Assembly: GCF_012272855.1 (NCBI RefSeq)
Contig: NZ_JAAXCQ010000001.1
Location: forward strand, 62,001-126,000
Source of the DNA: Arenibacter sp. 6A1
Lineage (GTDB): Bacteria > Bacteroidota > Bacteroidia > Flavobacteriales > Flavobacteriaceae
Direction: 5' to 3'
DNA: 64,000 nucleotides
Shown here one piece after another: positions 1-8,546 of the stretch; the first letter of the stretch is position 1, and every line of letters begins with the position of its first letter. The position numbers and the translations under genes were made by a program. Below the pieces are notes generated by a model that was given only the letters and a program-made list of their open reading frames with translations, did no database searches and was not told the origin of the DNA.

Positions 1-377
1 GTCGCAATTACAATATCAACACCATCGTAAATGTCATTTTTTTGAGCTTCAAAATCATATTCTTCATAAGCACAATACACTCGCAAGTCCATTCTATAGG
101 TGAAGCGCTTAAACTCTTGTTCCAAAGCTAAGGCAGCCTCTTTGTCCTTTACAAAAATTAAAGCTCGTGGCGCATCCTCAAATGCCGCACATTCTAGTTT
201 CTGAATGGTACTGATAACAATTGAAGTAGTTTTTCCAGAGCCTTCGGGGGCGATTCCAAAAACACTGGCTCCTCCCTTAATTTTGGAAAGCACCTTTTTT
301 TGAAACGGTAAGGGCTCTGTAATTTTTAACCGATCTAAAGCTTCCAGCAATTCTGGCTGTAATTTTTTAAATGACAT
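1..377 (-). CDS. DEAD/DEAH-box helicase, N-terminal part (cut by window edge)
   Basis: Reading leftwards from an ATG at 377, 125 codons stay open to the window edge, so only the N-terminus is seen. The translation has a Q-motif-like start (EPLPFQKKVL, residues 21-30) and a Walker A motif (APEGSGKT, 43-50). Next comes the motif Ia region, and the visible part ends in DIVIAT, the stretch that normally precedes motif Ib. This order is that of superfamily 2 RNA helicases of the DEAD-box type, ATP-driven RNA remodelling enzymes of the cytoplasm. The DEAD motif itself lies outside the window, so the exact subfamily cannot be given. Confidence 0.75.
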   Translation of the reverse strand, partial: MSFKKLQPELLEALDRLKITEPLPFQKKVLSKIKGGASVFGIAPEGSGKTTSIVISTIQKLECAAFEDAPRALIFVKDKEAALALEQEFKRFTYRMDLRVYCAYEEYDFEAQKNDIYDGVDIVIA

Positions 378-863
378 ATTTTTTGATTGATTTTTATTAA
401 TTAGTCCTTGCTATGATCATTAATGACAGTTTTCCTGCACTTCACCACAAGTTCTTACGCTTTCACAACAATTTCTTTTGAAATGAGAACTTCCTCATTA
501 CTTTAGAAGTGTAATAAGTCGTAATAATTTTTTCATTTTCATATAGTGTTCTCGGAAAAGAGCTTTATCCCATAAGATAAGGCTCTTTTTTGTTATAGTT
601 TTTACCTAAGGAGTTACTAGACCTCCATCGCTTCCCGATACTATATAAGAAACACCTTTACATGGGAACGTTTACTACTCCTCTCTGCTAGAATGCATCG
701 AAAAAAACGGGATTCCTAACGTTCACGTCCATTTGTTGCTTTGTAAATTGCAATTTTAAAAAGCACCTATTTATAACTGTTTAGGCCCCTATATTTATGT
801 TCCATTTACACAAATCCTTTTCGGGCAGTTCTATTTAAAACGGCCCGAGTTGATTCTTCTAGT
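378..863. other. Intergenic region, no gene seen
   Basis: This 486-base stretch separates the helicase and menB, both on the minus strand. I find no convincing coding frame. It holds a hairpin with a T-run at 557-590 and a small dyad next to the menB stop (CGGGC/GCCCG, about 824-847). The rest is AT-rich and featureless. Confidence 0.5.
557..591 (+). terminator. Rho-independent terminator-like hairpin
   Basis: AAAGAGC-TTTATC pairs with GATAAG-GCTCTTTTTT around a short loop, followed on the plus strand by a run of six T. No plus-strand gene precedes it in the window. It may work in the minus direction after menB, where its T-run is shorter, or be a relic. Confidence 0.45.
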
Positions 864-1709
864 CTATGGAATCCAATTATCTTTTCCAAAAACCGGTTTT
901 CTTTTTTCTAAGAAGGCGTTTCTTCCTTCTTTGGCTTCCTCGGTCATATAGGCCAATCTAGTGGCTTCTCCTGCAAAAACTTGCTGGCCAACCATCCCAT
1001 CATCGGTAAGGTTCATGGCAAACTTCAGCATTTTAATAGAGGTTGGAGATTTTTCCAGTATTTCCTGAGCCCACTGATAGGCAGTATCCTCTAATTCTTC
1101 ATGAGGTATTACGGCATTTACCATTCCCATATCCATAGCTTCTTGGGCAGAGTAATTACGCCCTAGAAAAAAGATTTCCCGCGCTTTTTTCTGCCCTACC
1201 ATTTTTGCCAAATAAGCAGAGCCATATCCGCCGTCAAAACTAGTGACATCGGCATCCGTTTGTTTAAAGATAGCATGCTCCTTACTGGCTAAGGTCAAAT
1301 CGCACACCACGTGCAGACTATGTCCGCCACCAACGGCCCATCCAGGAACCACTGCAATAACGACCTTTGGCATAAACCTTATAAGCCTTTGTACTTCCAA
1401 AATATTTAAACGATGCATGCCATCCTCCCCAACATAGCCTTTATGGCCTCTGGCTTTTTGATCGCCCCCGCTACAAAAGGAATATACCCCGTCCTTGGTA
1501 GACGGCCCCTCTGCCGACAGCAATACAACCCCTATAGAAGTATCCTCCTGCGCATCATAAAAGGCCTGATACAATTCACTTGTGGTTTTTGGCCTAAAGG
1601 CGTTTCGCACGTTTGGCCTGTTAAAAGCGATACGGGCTACTCCGTCACATTTTTTATATGTAATGTCCTCAAACTCTCTGACGACTTTCCAGTTGATCTC
1701 TTTTTGCAT
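864..1709 (-). CDS. menB: 1,4-dihydroxy-2-naphthoyl-CoA synthase (MenB)
   Basis: A crotonase-fold enzyme of 281 residues that closes the second ring of the naphthoquinone nucleus from o-succinylbenzoyl-CoA in menaquinone synthesis. The oxyanion-hole motif SGGDQ lies at 80-84 and VPGWAVGGGH at 121-130. The family signature QTDADVTSFDGGYG spans 150-163, with the conserved Ser157 and Asp159. Asp152 takes the place that is Gly in E. coli MenB, where bicarbonate binds, so this looks like the bicarbonate-independent (type II) form. Thr156 is unusual, since Gly is usual before SFDGG. The length is normal. Other men genes are not adjacent. The gene follows a glycosyltransferase gene on the same strand after 66 bases. 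Confidence 0.95.
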   Translation of the reverse strand: MQKEINWKVVREFEDITYKKCDGVARIAFNRPNVRNAFRPKTTSELYQAFYDAQEDTSIGVVLLSAEGPSTKDGVYSFCSGGDQKARGHKGYVGEDGMHRLNILEVQRLIRFMPKVVIAVVPGWAVGGGHSLHVVCDLTLASKEHAIFKQTDADVTSFDGGYGSAYLAKMVGQKKAREIFFLGRNYSAQEAMDMGMVNAVIPHEELEDTAYQWAQEILEKSPTSIKMLKFAMNLTDDGMVGQQVFAGEATRLAYMTEEAKEGRNAFLEKRKPVFGKDNWIP

Positions 1710-1775
1710 TTCTAAATATTATTTACTTGGTCAAAGATAGTATTCTTTACTAAAACCTATATTTCTCCGGTTAAA

Positions 1776-3017
1776 CTATGAGACTTTATTCTTAGCTTCT
1801 ATCCATTTGGACATGTATTTTGTACCCGCCATAGTGTGATGCCTTAGCATTTCACCTATAAAATTTTTGGCCCTAAAGTCGGACAAACGATGCTTCACCT
1901 CCTCAATTTTGGAATAAAACCTATCCTCTAAAATGTCGATGTTGTATAATTGATTCACTATTGTCACCCCATTTTTCCGTGCATTTTCCCAAATAGCCTC
2001 CTCCTTATACAATGCTACTGCTGCATTCGCAAAACTCAGAGCATCATCGGCAATAACGCCATTCCAATCTAAGCCCGGATGCATGCCTTCTGCTCCTATT
2101 GTGGTCGTGACGCTTGGGGTACCAAAACGCATCCCATCTATTAGTTTACCTTTAATGCCAGCGCCAAAATTAAGAGGTGCTAAGTTTACCCTAGCCCTAC
2201 CAATGACCTCCTTGGCCTCTTTAGCATGCCCCAAAACACAAAAACCTTCCTTAGGCTTGCTCATCTGTAGAATATGCTCTGGTAAATAAGCCCCGTAGAC
2301 CCTTAAATTCGCCTCGGGCAATTGCTGTCTTATCAGCGGCCATATTTCTTTTTTTAAACGTACAACCGCGTCGATATTTGGAGCGTGTTTGCCGTTTCCT
2401 ATGCAAACAAAGTCTTGTTTTTCATGATAACCGAGCCAATCCTGCTGATCCTTAGCTGTAATCCCATTGACCATTATAGGTAAATGTAATATTAATTGAT
2501 CCGGGATCTTTAAGACTTCTTTCAGCAGTTCTATTTCAAAGAAAGAAATAATCAGACTAAAATCGCATCGGTAAATACTGGCGATTTCTCTTTTGGCCAA
2601 ATCTGTAGCCAACCATTGATCGGAAGAAAAAGGAGTGTTTTTTTTATATGACTCATGCCTTGCCATTCGCAGGGAATGCAGGTCTTCTGTATCTAAAATC
2701 CGTACTGCCCTGGGCGCATATTGAGCCACTCTCCATCCAAATTGCTCTTCGGCCATAAAACGATCAAAAAGGACAATGTCGGGGTCAAAATCCTGAAGCA
2801 GCTCGTCAAAACTCGAATGGTTGAGCTTGATTGCTACCTTAGCAACTCCCAAGGACCCCAAATCAAAGGAGTAATTGCTCTCGGAAGCCGTGCTGGCAAA
2901 GCTTATTTGATATTGGTGTTTTATAAAAAAATGCAACAACTGTAACATTCGCCCTCCCGCAGCTGTAGTATTTGGTTCTGGCCATACATAGCCTATAATC
3001 AATAGTTTCTTTTGCAT
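1776..3017 (-). CDS. Glycosyltransferase, family 4-like (GT-B fold)
   Basis: A 413-residue protein with the N-terminal pattern of GT-B transferases (KKLLIIGYVWPEPNTTAAGGRM). In the C-terminal half the nucleotide-sugar region reads PLNFGAGIKGKLIDGMRFGTP, followed by VTTTIGAEGM, typical of the glycosyl transferases group 1 type. It probably moves a sugar from an activated donor to an envelope or exopolysaccharide acceptor; donor and acceptor cannot be read from sequence. It has no membrane segment. It starts 13 bases after the end of the upstream helicase gene, so the two are probably co-transcribed. No polysaccharide cluster surrounds it. Confidence 0.8.
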   Translation of the reverse strand: MQKKLLIIGYVWPEPNTTAAGGRMLQLLHFFIKHQYQISFASTASESNYSFDLGSLGVAKVAIKLNHSSFDELLQDFDPDIVLFDRFMAEEQFGWRVAQYAPRAVRILDTEDLHSLRMARHESYKKNTPFSSDQWLATDLAKREIASIYRCDFSLIISFFEIELLKEVLKIPDQLILHLPIMVNGITAKDQQDWLGYHEKQDFVCIGNGKHAPNIDAVVRLKKEIWPLIRQQLPEANLRVYGAYLPEHILQMSKPKEGFCVLGHAKEAKEVIGRARVNLAPLNFGAGIKGKLIDGMRFGTPSVTTTIGAEGMHPGLDWNGVIADDALSFANAAVALYKEEAIWENARKNGVTIVNQLYNIDILEDRFYSKIEEVKHRLSDFRAKNFIGEMLRHHTMAGTKYMSKWIEAKNKVS

Positions 3018-3030
3018 TTTCTTTGGGAAC

Positions 3031-4581
3031 TTATTTCATTCGAGCAGCAAATTTCCCAGAAATACTAGAACGCAATTTGCGTTCATAGTCTTCTTGCAGC
3101 CACTCTTTATAGTTTTTTGTATTGTTCATGATGCAATAGGAATATTGACGTACCCTAAAGGCTATTTCTTCCTTTAGTTTTTTGGCCAAAATCCGAGCAT
3201 CAAAGACATCATCACTGTTCTCCACACATATCTGAGCATGTTGCTCTATACTGCGTTCTAGCACCGTTTTAGATTTAAGGCCCTGAGCAAACACCTTTTT
3301 GTACTCGGCCTTGATATCAAATTCGATGTTCTCGGATTTGACAAACAAGGCTTTTAAATCGGCAGGCATTTCATACACAAAATCTTTTTCTATTTCCTCG
3401 TCATTCTTTATGTTTTCCAAATAGAAATCAGGAAAATGAAAGATTTCTTGCCAATCTATCGGTGCGTGCCACATCCCAAATCTTGCGACATTATTCCCTA
3501 GATCTACTACGGTAAACTCGTCTTTATCAGGTAAAATTCGAGACCCTCTTCCAATCATCTGAAAATACAGGGTTAAAGATCGTGTTGCCCTATTTAGTAT
3601 AATCGTTTCTACCGTTGGCTCATCAAAACCTGTCGTTAAGATACTTACCGAGGTTAGGATAGCATCTGGTGTTTCTGAAAACCAATTTAAGATATCCCTA
3701 CGTTCAGAAGCACTGTTTTTATTGTCTAGGTGGCGAATATTATACCCAGCCTTTTTAAAAATATCCCTTACGTAAATAGAAGTGCTAATACCATTGTTAA
3801 AAATCAGTGTCTTCTTTCCTTTCCCAATTTCCTCATACGCGCTTAATAATTTGGCCAACATATTCTGATTCCCATAAAACTCGTCAGAAGATTTTACCGT
3901 ATAATCACCGTTGATTCCCAATTTCAGACTTTTTAGGCTTACATCGTAATTATACATATTTGCCTTTGCCAAAAACTTTTTCTCGATAAGGGATGAAATA
4001 GATTCTCCCACGATAAGTTTTTGGTAGTTATCTTTCATAGGGAGTTTTATGTTAGAGCTTAATGGGGTCGCTGTAACACCAAGTATGGTTGATTGTTGAA
4101 AATACTTAAAAAGCTTTCTAAAGGAATTGTAATGTGCTTCATCAATGATGACCAAGCCAATGTTGTGTAGGGTTAGCTTATCGTCTTGTAGCCTGTTTTT
4201 AAGGGTTTCTACCATGGCTACAAAACACATGTACTCGTCTTGATCGTTAAGCTCCTTTATGTCACTATTTATAATTTTATTCTTAACTCCAAATCCAGTT
4301 AACATCTGTGAGGTCTGACTGCTTAACTCTATCCTATGCGTAAGCACCACAACCTTTTTTTGTGTTTTTCGGATATATCTTTTTGCAATTTCAGAGAAAA
4401 CTACCGTTTTTCCTCCTCCCGTAGGTAATTGATACAGGAGGTTTGCATCAGAGGAAGAATCCTCTAAAAACTTAAAAATAGTTTTTAGATCCTTCTCCTG
4501 ATAGTCGTAAAGTTTTTTTTCTATGCGCTGTACAGGTAACTTCAAATTGGTAGGTAGTTTTAAAAAAAATGCAACATTCAA
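3031..4581 (-). CDS. Superfamily 2 DEAD/DEAH helicase
   Basis: A 516-residue stand-alone SF2 helicase. It shows LYDYQEKDL (Q-like), Walker A PTGGGKT at 53-59, the DEAH box in LVIIDEAHYNS, motif III TAT, motif V TTGFDEP and motif VI QMIGRGSR, followed by a basic C-terminal extension. The layout is like the RadD/UvrB-like DNA helicases and type III restriction helicases, but no nuclease or methylase gene is next to it. No ATG is available: the frame is open only from a TAA just upstream, and the start is TTG at 4581 or TTG at 4545. A -7-like TAATTTTG at 4588-4595 would place transcription start close to 4581, so the inner TTG (residue 13) is a serious alternative. Confidence 0.8.
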   Translation of the reverse strand: MNVAFFLKLPTNLKLPVQRIEKKLYDYQEKDLKTIFKFLEDSSSDANLLYQLPTGGGKTVVFSEIAKRYIRKTQKKVVVLTHRIELSSQTSQMLTGFGVKNKIINSDIKELNDQDEYMCFVAMVETLKNRLQDDKLTLHNIGLVIIDEAHYNSFRKLFKYFQQSTILGVTATPLSSNIKLPMKDNYQKLIVGESISSLIEKKFLAKANMYNYDVSLKSLKLGINGDYTVKSSDEFYGNQNMLAKLLSAYEEIGKGKKTLIFNNGISTSIYVRDIFKKAGYNIRHLDNKNSASERRDILNWFSETPDAILTSVSILTTGFDEPTVETIILNRATRSLTLYFQMIGRGSRILPDKDEFTVVDLGNNVARFGMWHAPIDWQEIFHFPDFYLENIKNDEEIEKDFVYEMPADLKALFVKSENIEFDIKAEYKKVFAQGLKSKTVLERSIEQHAQICVENSDDVFDARILAKKLKEEIAFRVRQYSYCIMNNTKNYKEWLQEDYERKLRSSISGKFAARMK

Positions 4582-4587
4582 ACCTTA

Positions 4588-4595
4588 CAAAATTA
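4588..4595 (-). promoter_or_regulatory. Candidate -7 element of the SF2 helicase gene
   Basis: TAATTTTG on the minus strand matches the Bacteroidota -7 consensus TAnnTTTG exactly. No clear TTG -33 element is seen upstream. Transcription would begin about at the annotated TTG codon. Confidence 0.35.
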
Positions 4596-4641
4596 ACAGT
4601 TTTTTGTGCTTGTTAAAAATTAATACCGTAAAAACATGGAA

Positions 4642-5571
4642 TTAATAGCCTTTTTCTTCGGATACAATGTTGTTTAAAAACGCTCCTTTTTGCAATCTAT
4701 TATAATTTTCCAGCAATTGCGGAACTACAGAATCCATATCAGATACGCTCGCCGTATGGGGAGTCACAAGTATTTTAGGGTGTCTCCAAAACGGGTGGTC
4801 CTTCGGCAACGGCTCTTGGTGAAAAACATCTAAACTGGCACCGGCCAAATGATCATTGTCCAACATTTCCAGTAAATCTTCATCTACCAAATGCCCTCCT
4901 CTGGCAACATTGATAACATAGGCTCCTTGCGGTAGATCTTTAAACAATTCTTTATTGAGAATTCCGTTTGTATCTTCGGTCAACGGAAGCAAACACACCA
5001 AGATATCGGTAGCGGATAAAAACGGCTGGAGTTCTGTTTGACCTACATAAGTTCTTACCTCATGATGTGGTTTTGGGGAATTGGCCCATCCATGCACCCT
5101 AAATCCATACTGCTTTAAGTTTATAGCGGCCAAACTACCTAATGCCCCCATTCCCATAATCCCAACGCTTACATCGGCAATTCTCTTATATGTTTTGCGG
5201 TTCCAATCTTCGCTTATTTGGGCTGCTTTGTAATCGGTTAGGTTTTTTAAAAAATTAAAAATATTAGCGATAATAAATTCGGACATATCACTGGCTAAAA
5301 TAGGATCTACAACTCTTGTAACGGCTACGCCACTTGGGAAACCCGGATCGTCAAAAATAAAATCAACGCCAGCTCCGAAAGAGGCAACACATTTTAAATT
5401 TGGATACTCCAACAAACTGCCGCTGGGATGTTTCCAAACGATCGCCATGGTAATTTTGTCTTTAGGATGCGCTTCCAAATAACTATACACCTCTATATCC
5501 GTGTTGTTCTTCTTTAGAGAAGCTATCCATTCATTAATTTTCCCATCTTGTCTTATAATTACAATACTCAT
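4642..5571 (-). CDS. D-2-hydroxyacid dehydrogenase, GhrA type (glyoxylate/hydroxypyruvate reductase)
   Basis: An NAD(P)-dependent D-2-hydroxyacid dehydrogenase of 309 residues. The Rossmann motif GMGALG lies at 140-145. The catalytic set is Arg224 (NVARGGHLVD), Glu253 (HQEPLP) and His272 (TPHTASVSD). The segment FWRHPKILVTPH is typical of the GhrA branch, which reduces glyoxylate and hydroxypyruvate. The true substrate is not certain. Its ATG lies only two bases from the stop of the upstream 169-residue gene, so translation is probably coupled. Confidence 0.85.
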   Translation of the reverse strand: MSIVIIRQDGKINEWIASLKKNNTDIEVYSYLEAHPKDKITMAIVWKHPSGSLLEYPNLKCVASFGAGVDFIFDDPGFPSGVAVTRVVDPILASDMSEFIIANIFNFLKNLTDYKAAQISEDWNRKTYKRIADVSVGIMGMGALGSLAAINLKQYGFRVHGWANSPKPHHEVRTYVGQTELQPFLSATDILVCLLPLTEDTNGILNKELFKDLPQGAYVINVARGGHLVDEDLLEMLDNDHLAGASLDVFHQEPLPKDHPFWRHPKILVTPHTASVSDMDSVVPQLLENYNRLQKGAFLNNIVSEEKGY

Positions 5572-5573
5572 AA

Positions 5574-6083
5574 CTAATCTATTATATCTAAAATTCGTGA
5601 AAAAGCCTCAACATTAGGCCATTTATGTTCTGTAGTAAAAAGATAAATTTTCAAAATCCGATCCTTAAAATCCGGAAGCAACCCATTGACAGAAACCAAC
5701 TGAACCGCCTCTTTAAATGAATTCTCCATACTCTTATAAAAAGCATCGGGCACATTCCTGTTCTCGGAATAAGATTGTGCAATCTCCAAATTATAGAGCA
5801 TCACATCAACAATGAGATGGGGCGCAACTCCCAAGCTTATAAAATGTTTGATAAATTTTTGCGCCACAGATCTTCTGGCCTTTGGCTTTTTTCTCTTTAA
5901 AGGAAAATACTCATTGGAGATTTTTAATTTGGCCTCTTGTACCATTTTATCTTCCTTAGGATTGAAAACAAAATCGTAGTATTCCTTGACCGCTGGAAAT
6001 CTAACATACAAATCCAGGAGCTGGGCCTCTAAATCCTTCTTTTTTAATTCTGCCAAGTATTTGGTCAATGCTCTTTTACTCAT
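5574..6083 (-). CDS. Conserved hypothetical protein (DUF6155-like)
   Basis: A soluble, basic, mainly helical protein of 169 residues with no signal peptide. The N-terminus (MSKRALTKYL, then LLDLYVRFPAVKEYYDFVFNPKED) is the pattern I associate with DUF6155 proteins, which are common in Bacteroidota and have no assigned function. It sits directly before the GhrA-type dehydrogenase in the same orientation with almost no spacing, which points to co-transcription. The function is unknown. Confidence 0.65.
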   Translation of the reverse strand: MSKRALTKYLAELKKKDLEAQLLDLYVRFPAVKEYYDFVFNPKEDKMVQEAKLKISNEYFPLKRKKPKARRSVAQKFIKHFISLGVAPHLIVDVMLYNLEIAQSYSENRNVPDAFYKSMENSFKEAVQLVSVNGLLPDFKDRILKIYLFTTEHKWPNVEAFSRILDIID

Positions 6084-6293
6084 TCTATAAGGTTCTCCTG
6101 CTCAAAAAATTAAAATTCAATGTTTATTAAAAATTGGTGCAAGATCATAAAATAAGACTTAAATTTTAAGGATAAAGACAATTTATCTTAAAATTCTCAC
6201 AAATTACATACTCCAAACCCTATTTCCTTGGAAAAACAATAAAAAAGGCGTATTATGTTAGATTATCAGTATTAATCCCAAAAACATTTATAA

Positions 6294-7157
6294 ATGAGGC
6301 AATTAAAGATTATCAAGCAGGTTACCAATAGGGAGTCAAAGTCTTTGGACAAATACCTGCAGGATATCAGTAAAATTGATTTGATTACTGCGAACGAAGA
6401 GGTTGAATTGGCACAAAAAATTAGGGAAGGCGATCAGCACGCTTTAAACAAATTAACCACTGCAAATTTAAGATTTGTGGTCTCTGTAGCCAAACAATAT
6501 CAAAATCAAGGTTTAAAATTACCAGATTTAATCAATGAAGGTAATGTGGGATTAGTAAAAGCAGCAAAACGTTTTGATGAAACCCGAGGTTTTAAGTTTA
6601 TTTCTTATGCCGTTTGGTGGATTCGACAAGCAATATTACAGGCATTGGCCGAACAATCTAGAGTTGTACGCTTGCCTTTAAACAAAATTGGATCGATCAA
6701 CAAGATCAATAAAGCATTTTCCTATTTGGAACAGTCCCATGAGCGCCCCCCTTCTCCCGAAGAAATAGCCAAGGAATTAGACATGAGTGTTTCAGAAGTA
6801 AAACAATCCATGAAAAATGCAGGAAGACATGTCTCTATGGATGCGCCCTTGACCGAAGGAGAAAACTCCAATCTTTACGATGTTCTAAATTTTGAACAAT
6901 CGCCAAGACCAGATAATTCCTTAATGCAACAATCCTTGAATACGGAAATAATCAGAGCCTTAGACACCCTTTCCCCAAGAGAGGCAGATGTTGTAAAGCT
7001 TTATTACGGCATAGGAGACCATCAGGCGATGACATTGGCAGAAATTGGACAAACCTTCGACCTTACTCGGGAAAGAGTCCGACAGATAAGAGAAAAGGCT
7101 ATTAGAAAGCTAAGGCATCATTCAAGAAGCAAGCTTCTAAAAACATATTTAGGTTAA
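6294..7157 (+). CDS. rpoD: RNA polymerase primary sigma factor, RpoD/SigA type
   Basis: A 287-residue sigma-70 factor without the long region 1.1, the usual size of the primary sigma factor in Bacteroidota. Region 1.2 is [20 protein letters not shown]. Regions 2.1-2.4 include [26 protein letters not shown] and [13 protein letters not shown]. Region 3 starts near RLPLNKIG, and region 4.2 is the helix-turn-helix in [20 protein letters not shown]. The factor reads the -33/-7 promoters noted in this window. The gene stands alone between a divergent small gene and a strong terminator. A weak promoter match (TTG at 6228-6230, TATTATG at 6251) precedes it. Confidence 0.95.
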   Translation: MRQLKIIKQVTNRESKSLDKYLQDISKIDLITANEEVELAQKIREGDQHALNKLTTANLRFVVSVAKQYQNQGLKLPDLINEGNVGLVKAAKRFDETRGFKFISYAVWWIRQAILQALAEQSRVVRLPLNKIGSINKINKAFSYLEQSHERPPSPEEIAKELDMSVSEVKQSMKNAGRHVSMDAPLTEGENSNLYDVLNFEQSPRPDNSLMQQSLNTEIIRALDTLSPREADVVKLYYGIGDHQAMTLAEIGQTFDLTRERVRQIREKAIRKLRHHSRSKLLKTYLG

Positions 7158-7198
7158 TCATAAAAAAAAGTCCCTTTACGGGACTTTTTTTTATGATT
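7156..7198. terminator. Bidirectional terminator with a perfect 19-bp stem
   Basis: The arms at 7156-7174 and 7180-7198 are perfect inverted repeats around the loop TTTAC. The GC core GTCCC/GGGAC is flanked by A8 and T8 runs, so it can end transcription from both sides. It serves the sigma factor gene on the plus strand and the tiny minus-strand ORFs to its right. Confidence 0.9.
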
Positions 7199-7205
7199 GT
7201 AATTT

Positions 7206-7307
7206 TTAAAGATGACTGAGTTTTTTGATATTGAACTTTGCTAAAATATCGTTTAAATCTTCCAGGAAATTTAAGTACGCTAGGTTTTCTTGATTTTCTT
7301 TGGCCAT
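7206..7307 (-). CDS. Tiny ORF, 33 residues, paralogue of the neighbouring tiny ORF
   Basis: An ATG at 7307 opens 33 codons ending in TAA just before the bidirectional terminator. The peptide begins MAKENQENLAYL and continues NFLEDLNDIL, a short amphipathic helix with a basic tail (KKLSHL). The pattern YLxFLxxLNxIL recurs in the tiny ORF immediately upstream, which argues that both are translated. No signal peptide is seen. The function is unknown. A chance ORF cannot be excluded. Confidence 0.4.
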   Translation of the reverse strand: MAKENQENLAYLNFLEDLNDILAKFNIKKLSHL

Positions 7308-7344
7308 AATAGTTTGGTTGTTAAAGGTTCTTAAAACTATACCT

Positions 7345-7443
7345 TTAGATATAGTCGATTTTTGACAACTCATTGAAACTTAATATTTTATTTAAGTTTT
7401 GTAAAAACAACAAGTATTCTTCTCCGTAGGTTTCGTACAACAT
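7345..7443 (-). CDS. Tiny ORF, 32 residues, paralogue of the neighbouring tiny ORF
   Basis: An ATG at 7443 opens 32 codons ending in TAA. The peptide starts MLYETYGEEYLL and contains FLQNLNKILSF, matching YLxFLxxLNxIL in the ORF 37 bases downstream. The frame stays open about 13 codons upstream of this ATG without another ATG, so the N-terminus is uncertain. The two ORFs look like a tandem duplication. The function is unknown. Confidence 0.4.
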   Translation of the reverse strand: MLYETYGEEYLLFLQNLNKILSFNELSKIDYI

Positions 7444-7623
7444 GATAAGATCTGGTTTTAAAATTACAGATTGGGCTCCATAACTATATCATAAATTTAT
7501 TTATTCCTTTTGGGTAAACCAACAATTTGTGGTGTATACAACTTTTTTTGTTGTGAAAGCAAAGAGTTTAACCAGCAACCCACTATAAATACTTTTTTTA
7601 GGTCTTTCAGATATTTCAAAAGA

Positions 7624-8115
7624 TTATAAATAACGACTTTCTTTGATCAATTGGTCATCTTCCGAATAGAATTTACTAATTACATCCCTGATTAAGCAGC
7701 CTATCGATTCGTTTTTCTCCTCCTTAAGCAAGTCCTCCAATTGTCTTAAAACCGCCACATTGCAAAAGTCAGCAGTCTCATAAATAGCATAGATGGTTTT
7801 TATTCTATTCCTATCTTCTAGACTATATGCAGTGACAGGTGGAATTGGCAAGCCTGTTAAGGGAATGGTATTTCGGACGGCCTTAAATTGAATATCCTCT
7901 TTGTTTTGTTGCATATACTTTTTCAAAAGCACCCTCATTTGATGTCTGATTTTAGGATCAATTTCCAGGCTATTTTCACCATCCGAATATGGAGCAAGAA
8001 CATTTTTCGGGGAGACTGTTTTTCCTATAGGGATCACGGGTTTCCCCTGAGTATTTTTATTTTTAAAGTTTTCGACCTCATCTTCCCCACTGTTATTCTT
8101 TCCATTTTTGATCAT
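7624..8115 (-). CDS. Hypothetical protein, soluble
   Basis: I do not recognise this protein. The frame is open from a GTG at 8145, but the first ATG is at 8115 and gives 163 residues. The N-terminal third is polar and low-complexity (NNSGEDEVENFKNKNTQGK). The rest looks helical (DPKIRHQMRVLLKKYMQQNK, TADFCNVAVLRQLEDLLKEE). It has no signal peptide or membrane segment. It is transcribed towards the two tiny ORFs and could share their transcript. A regulatory or adaptor role is possible but not shown. Confidence 0.55.
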   Translation of the reverse strand: MIKNGKNNSGEDEVENFKNKNTQGKPVIPIGKTVSPKNVLAPYSDGENSLEIDPKIRHQMRVLLKKYMQQNKEDIQFKAVRNTIPLTGLPIPPVTAYSLEDRNRIKTIYAIYETADFCNVAVLRQLEDLLKEEKNESIGCLIRDVISKFYSEDDQLIKESRYL

Positions 8116-8546
8116 TACAAGTACTATTTTATTAACAGAAGTCACGCTGTGGTTAAAAAACCGGCTTCAGCTTACTTTTTTCGCTGATTTTAATTGATTA
8201 AGAAAGCCCATTGATTTCGCCCCCTTTGTTTTTTTTTAAAACCTCCATTGAAGGATAATTCGGCACGAACATATATTTAAAAATTCAAAAAAGAAAGTAT
8301 TTTCTTTAAGCCGATTAATTATGCCGATAAGAATGTAGATTTCAACAATTAAATATTATGGGTTATTACCCATGATTTTAGGGCCAAACTACTATTACAC
8401 ATTTTCATAAAATAATGCCGTGTTTTCTTTTGCCCAATATTAAAAACAAATCACTATTCTTAGCTTGTTTTAGGCAAGAATAAGTTTAATAACCTTCATT
8501 TTCTGTGGTTAATTGGTTTTATTTGTAAGTCATAAAAAATTATACC
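8116..8546. other. Intergenic region between divergent genes
   Basis: About 430 AT-rich bases between the minus-strand hypothetical gene and the plus-strand dipeptidase gene. An imperfect inverted repeat around 8455-8483 (TATTCTT with AAGAATA) is the only structure noticed. No exact -7 promoter element was found before the dipeptidase. Confidence 0.4.
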
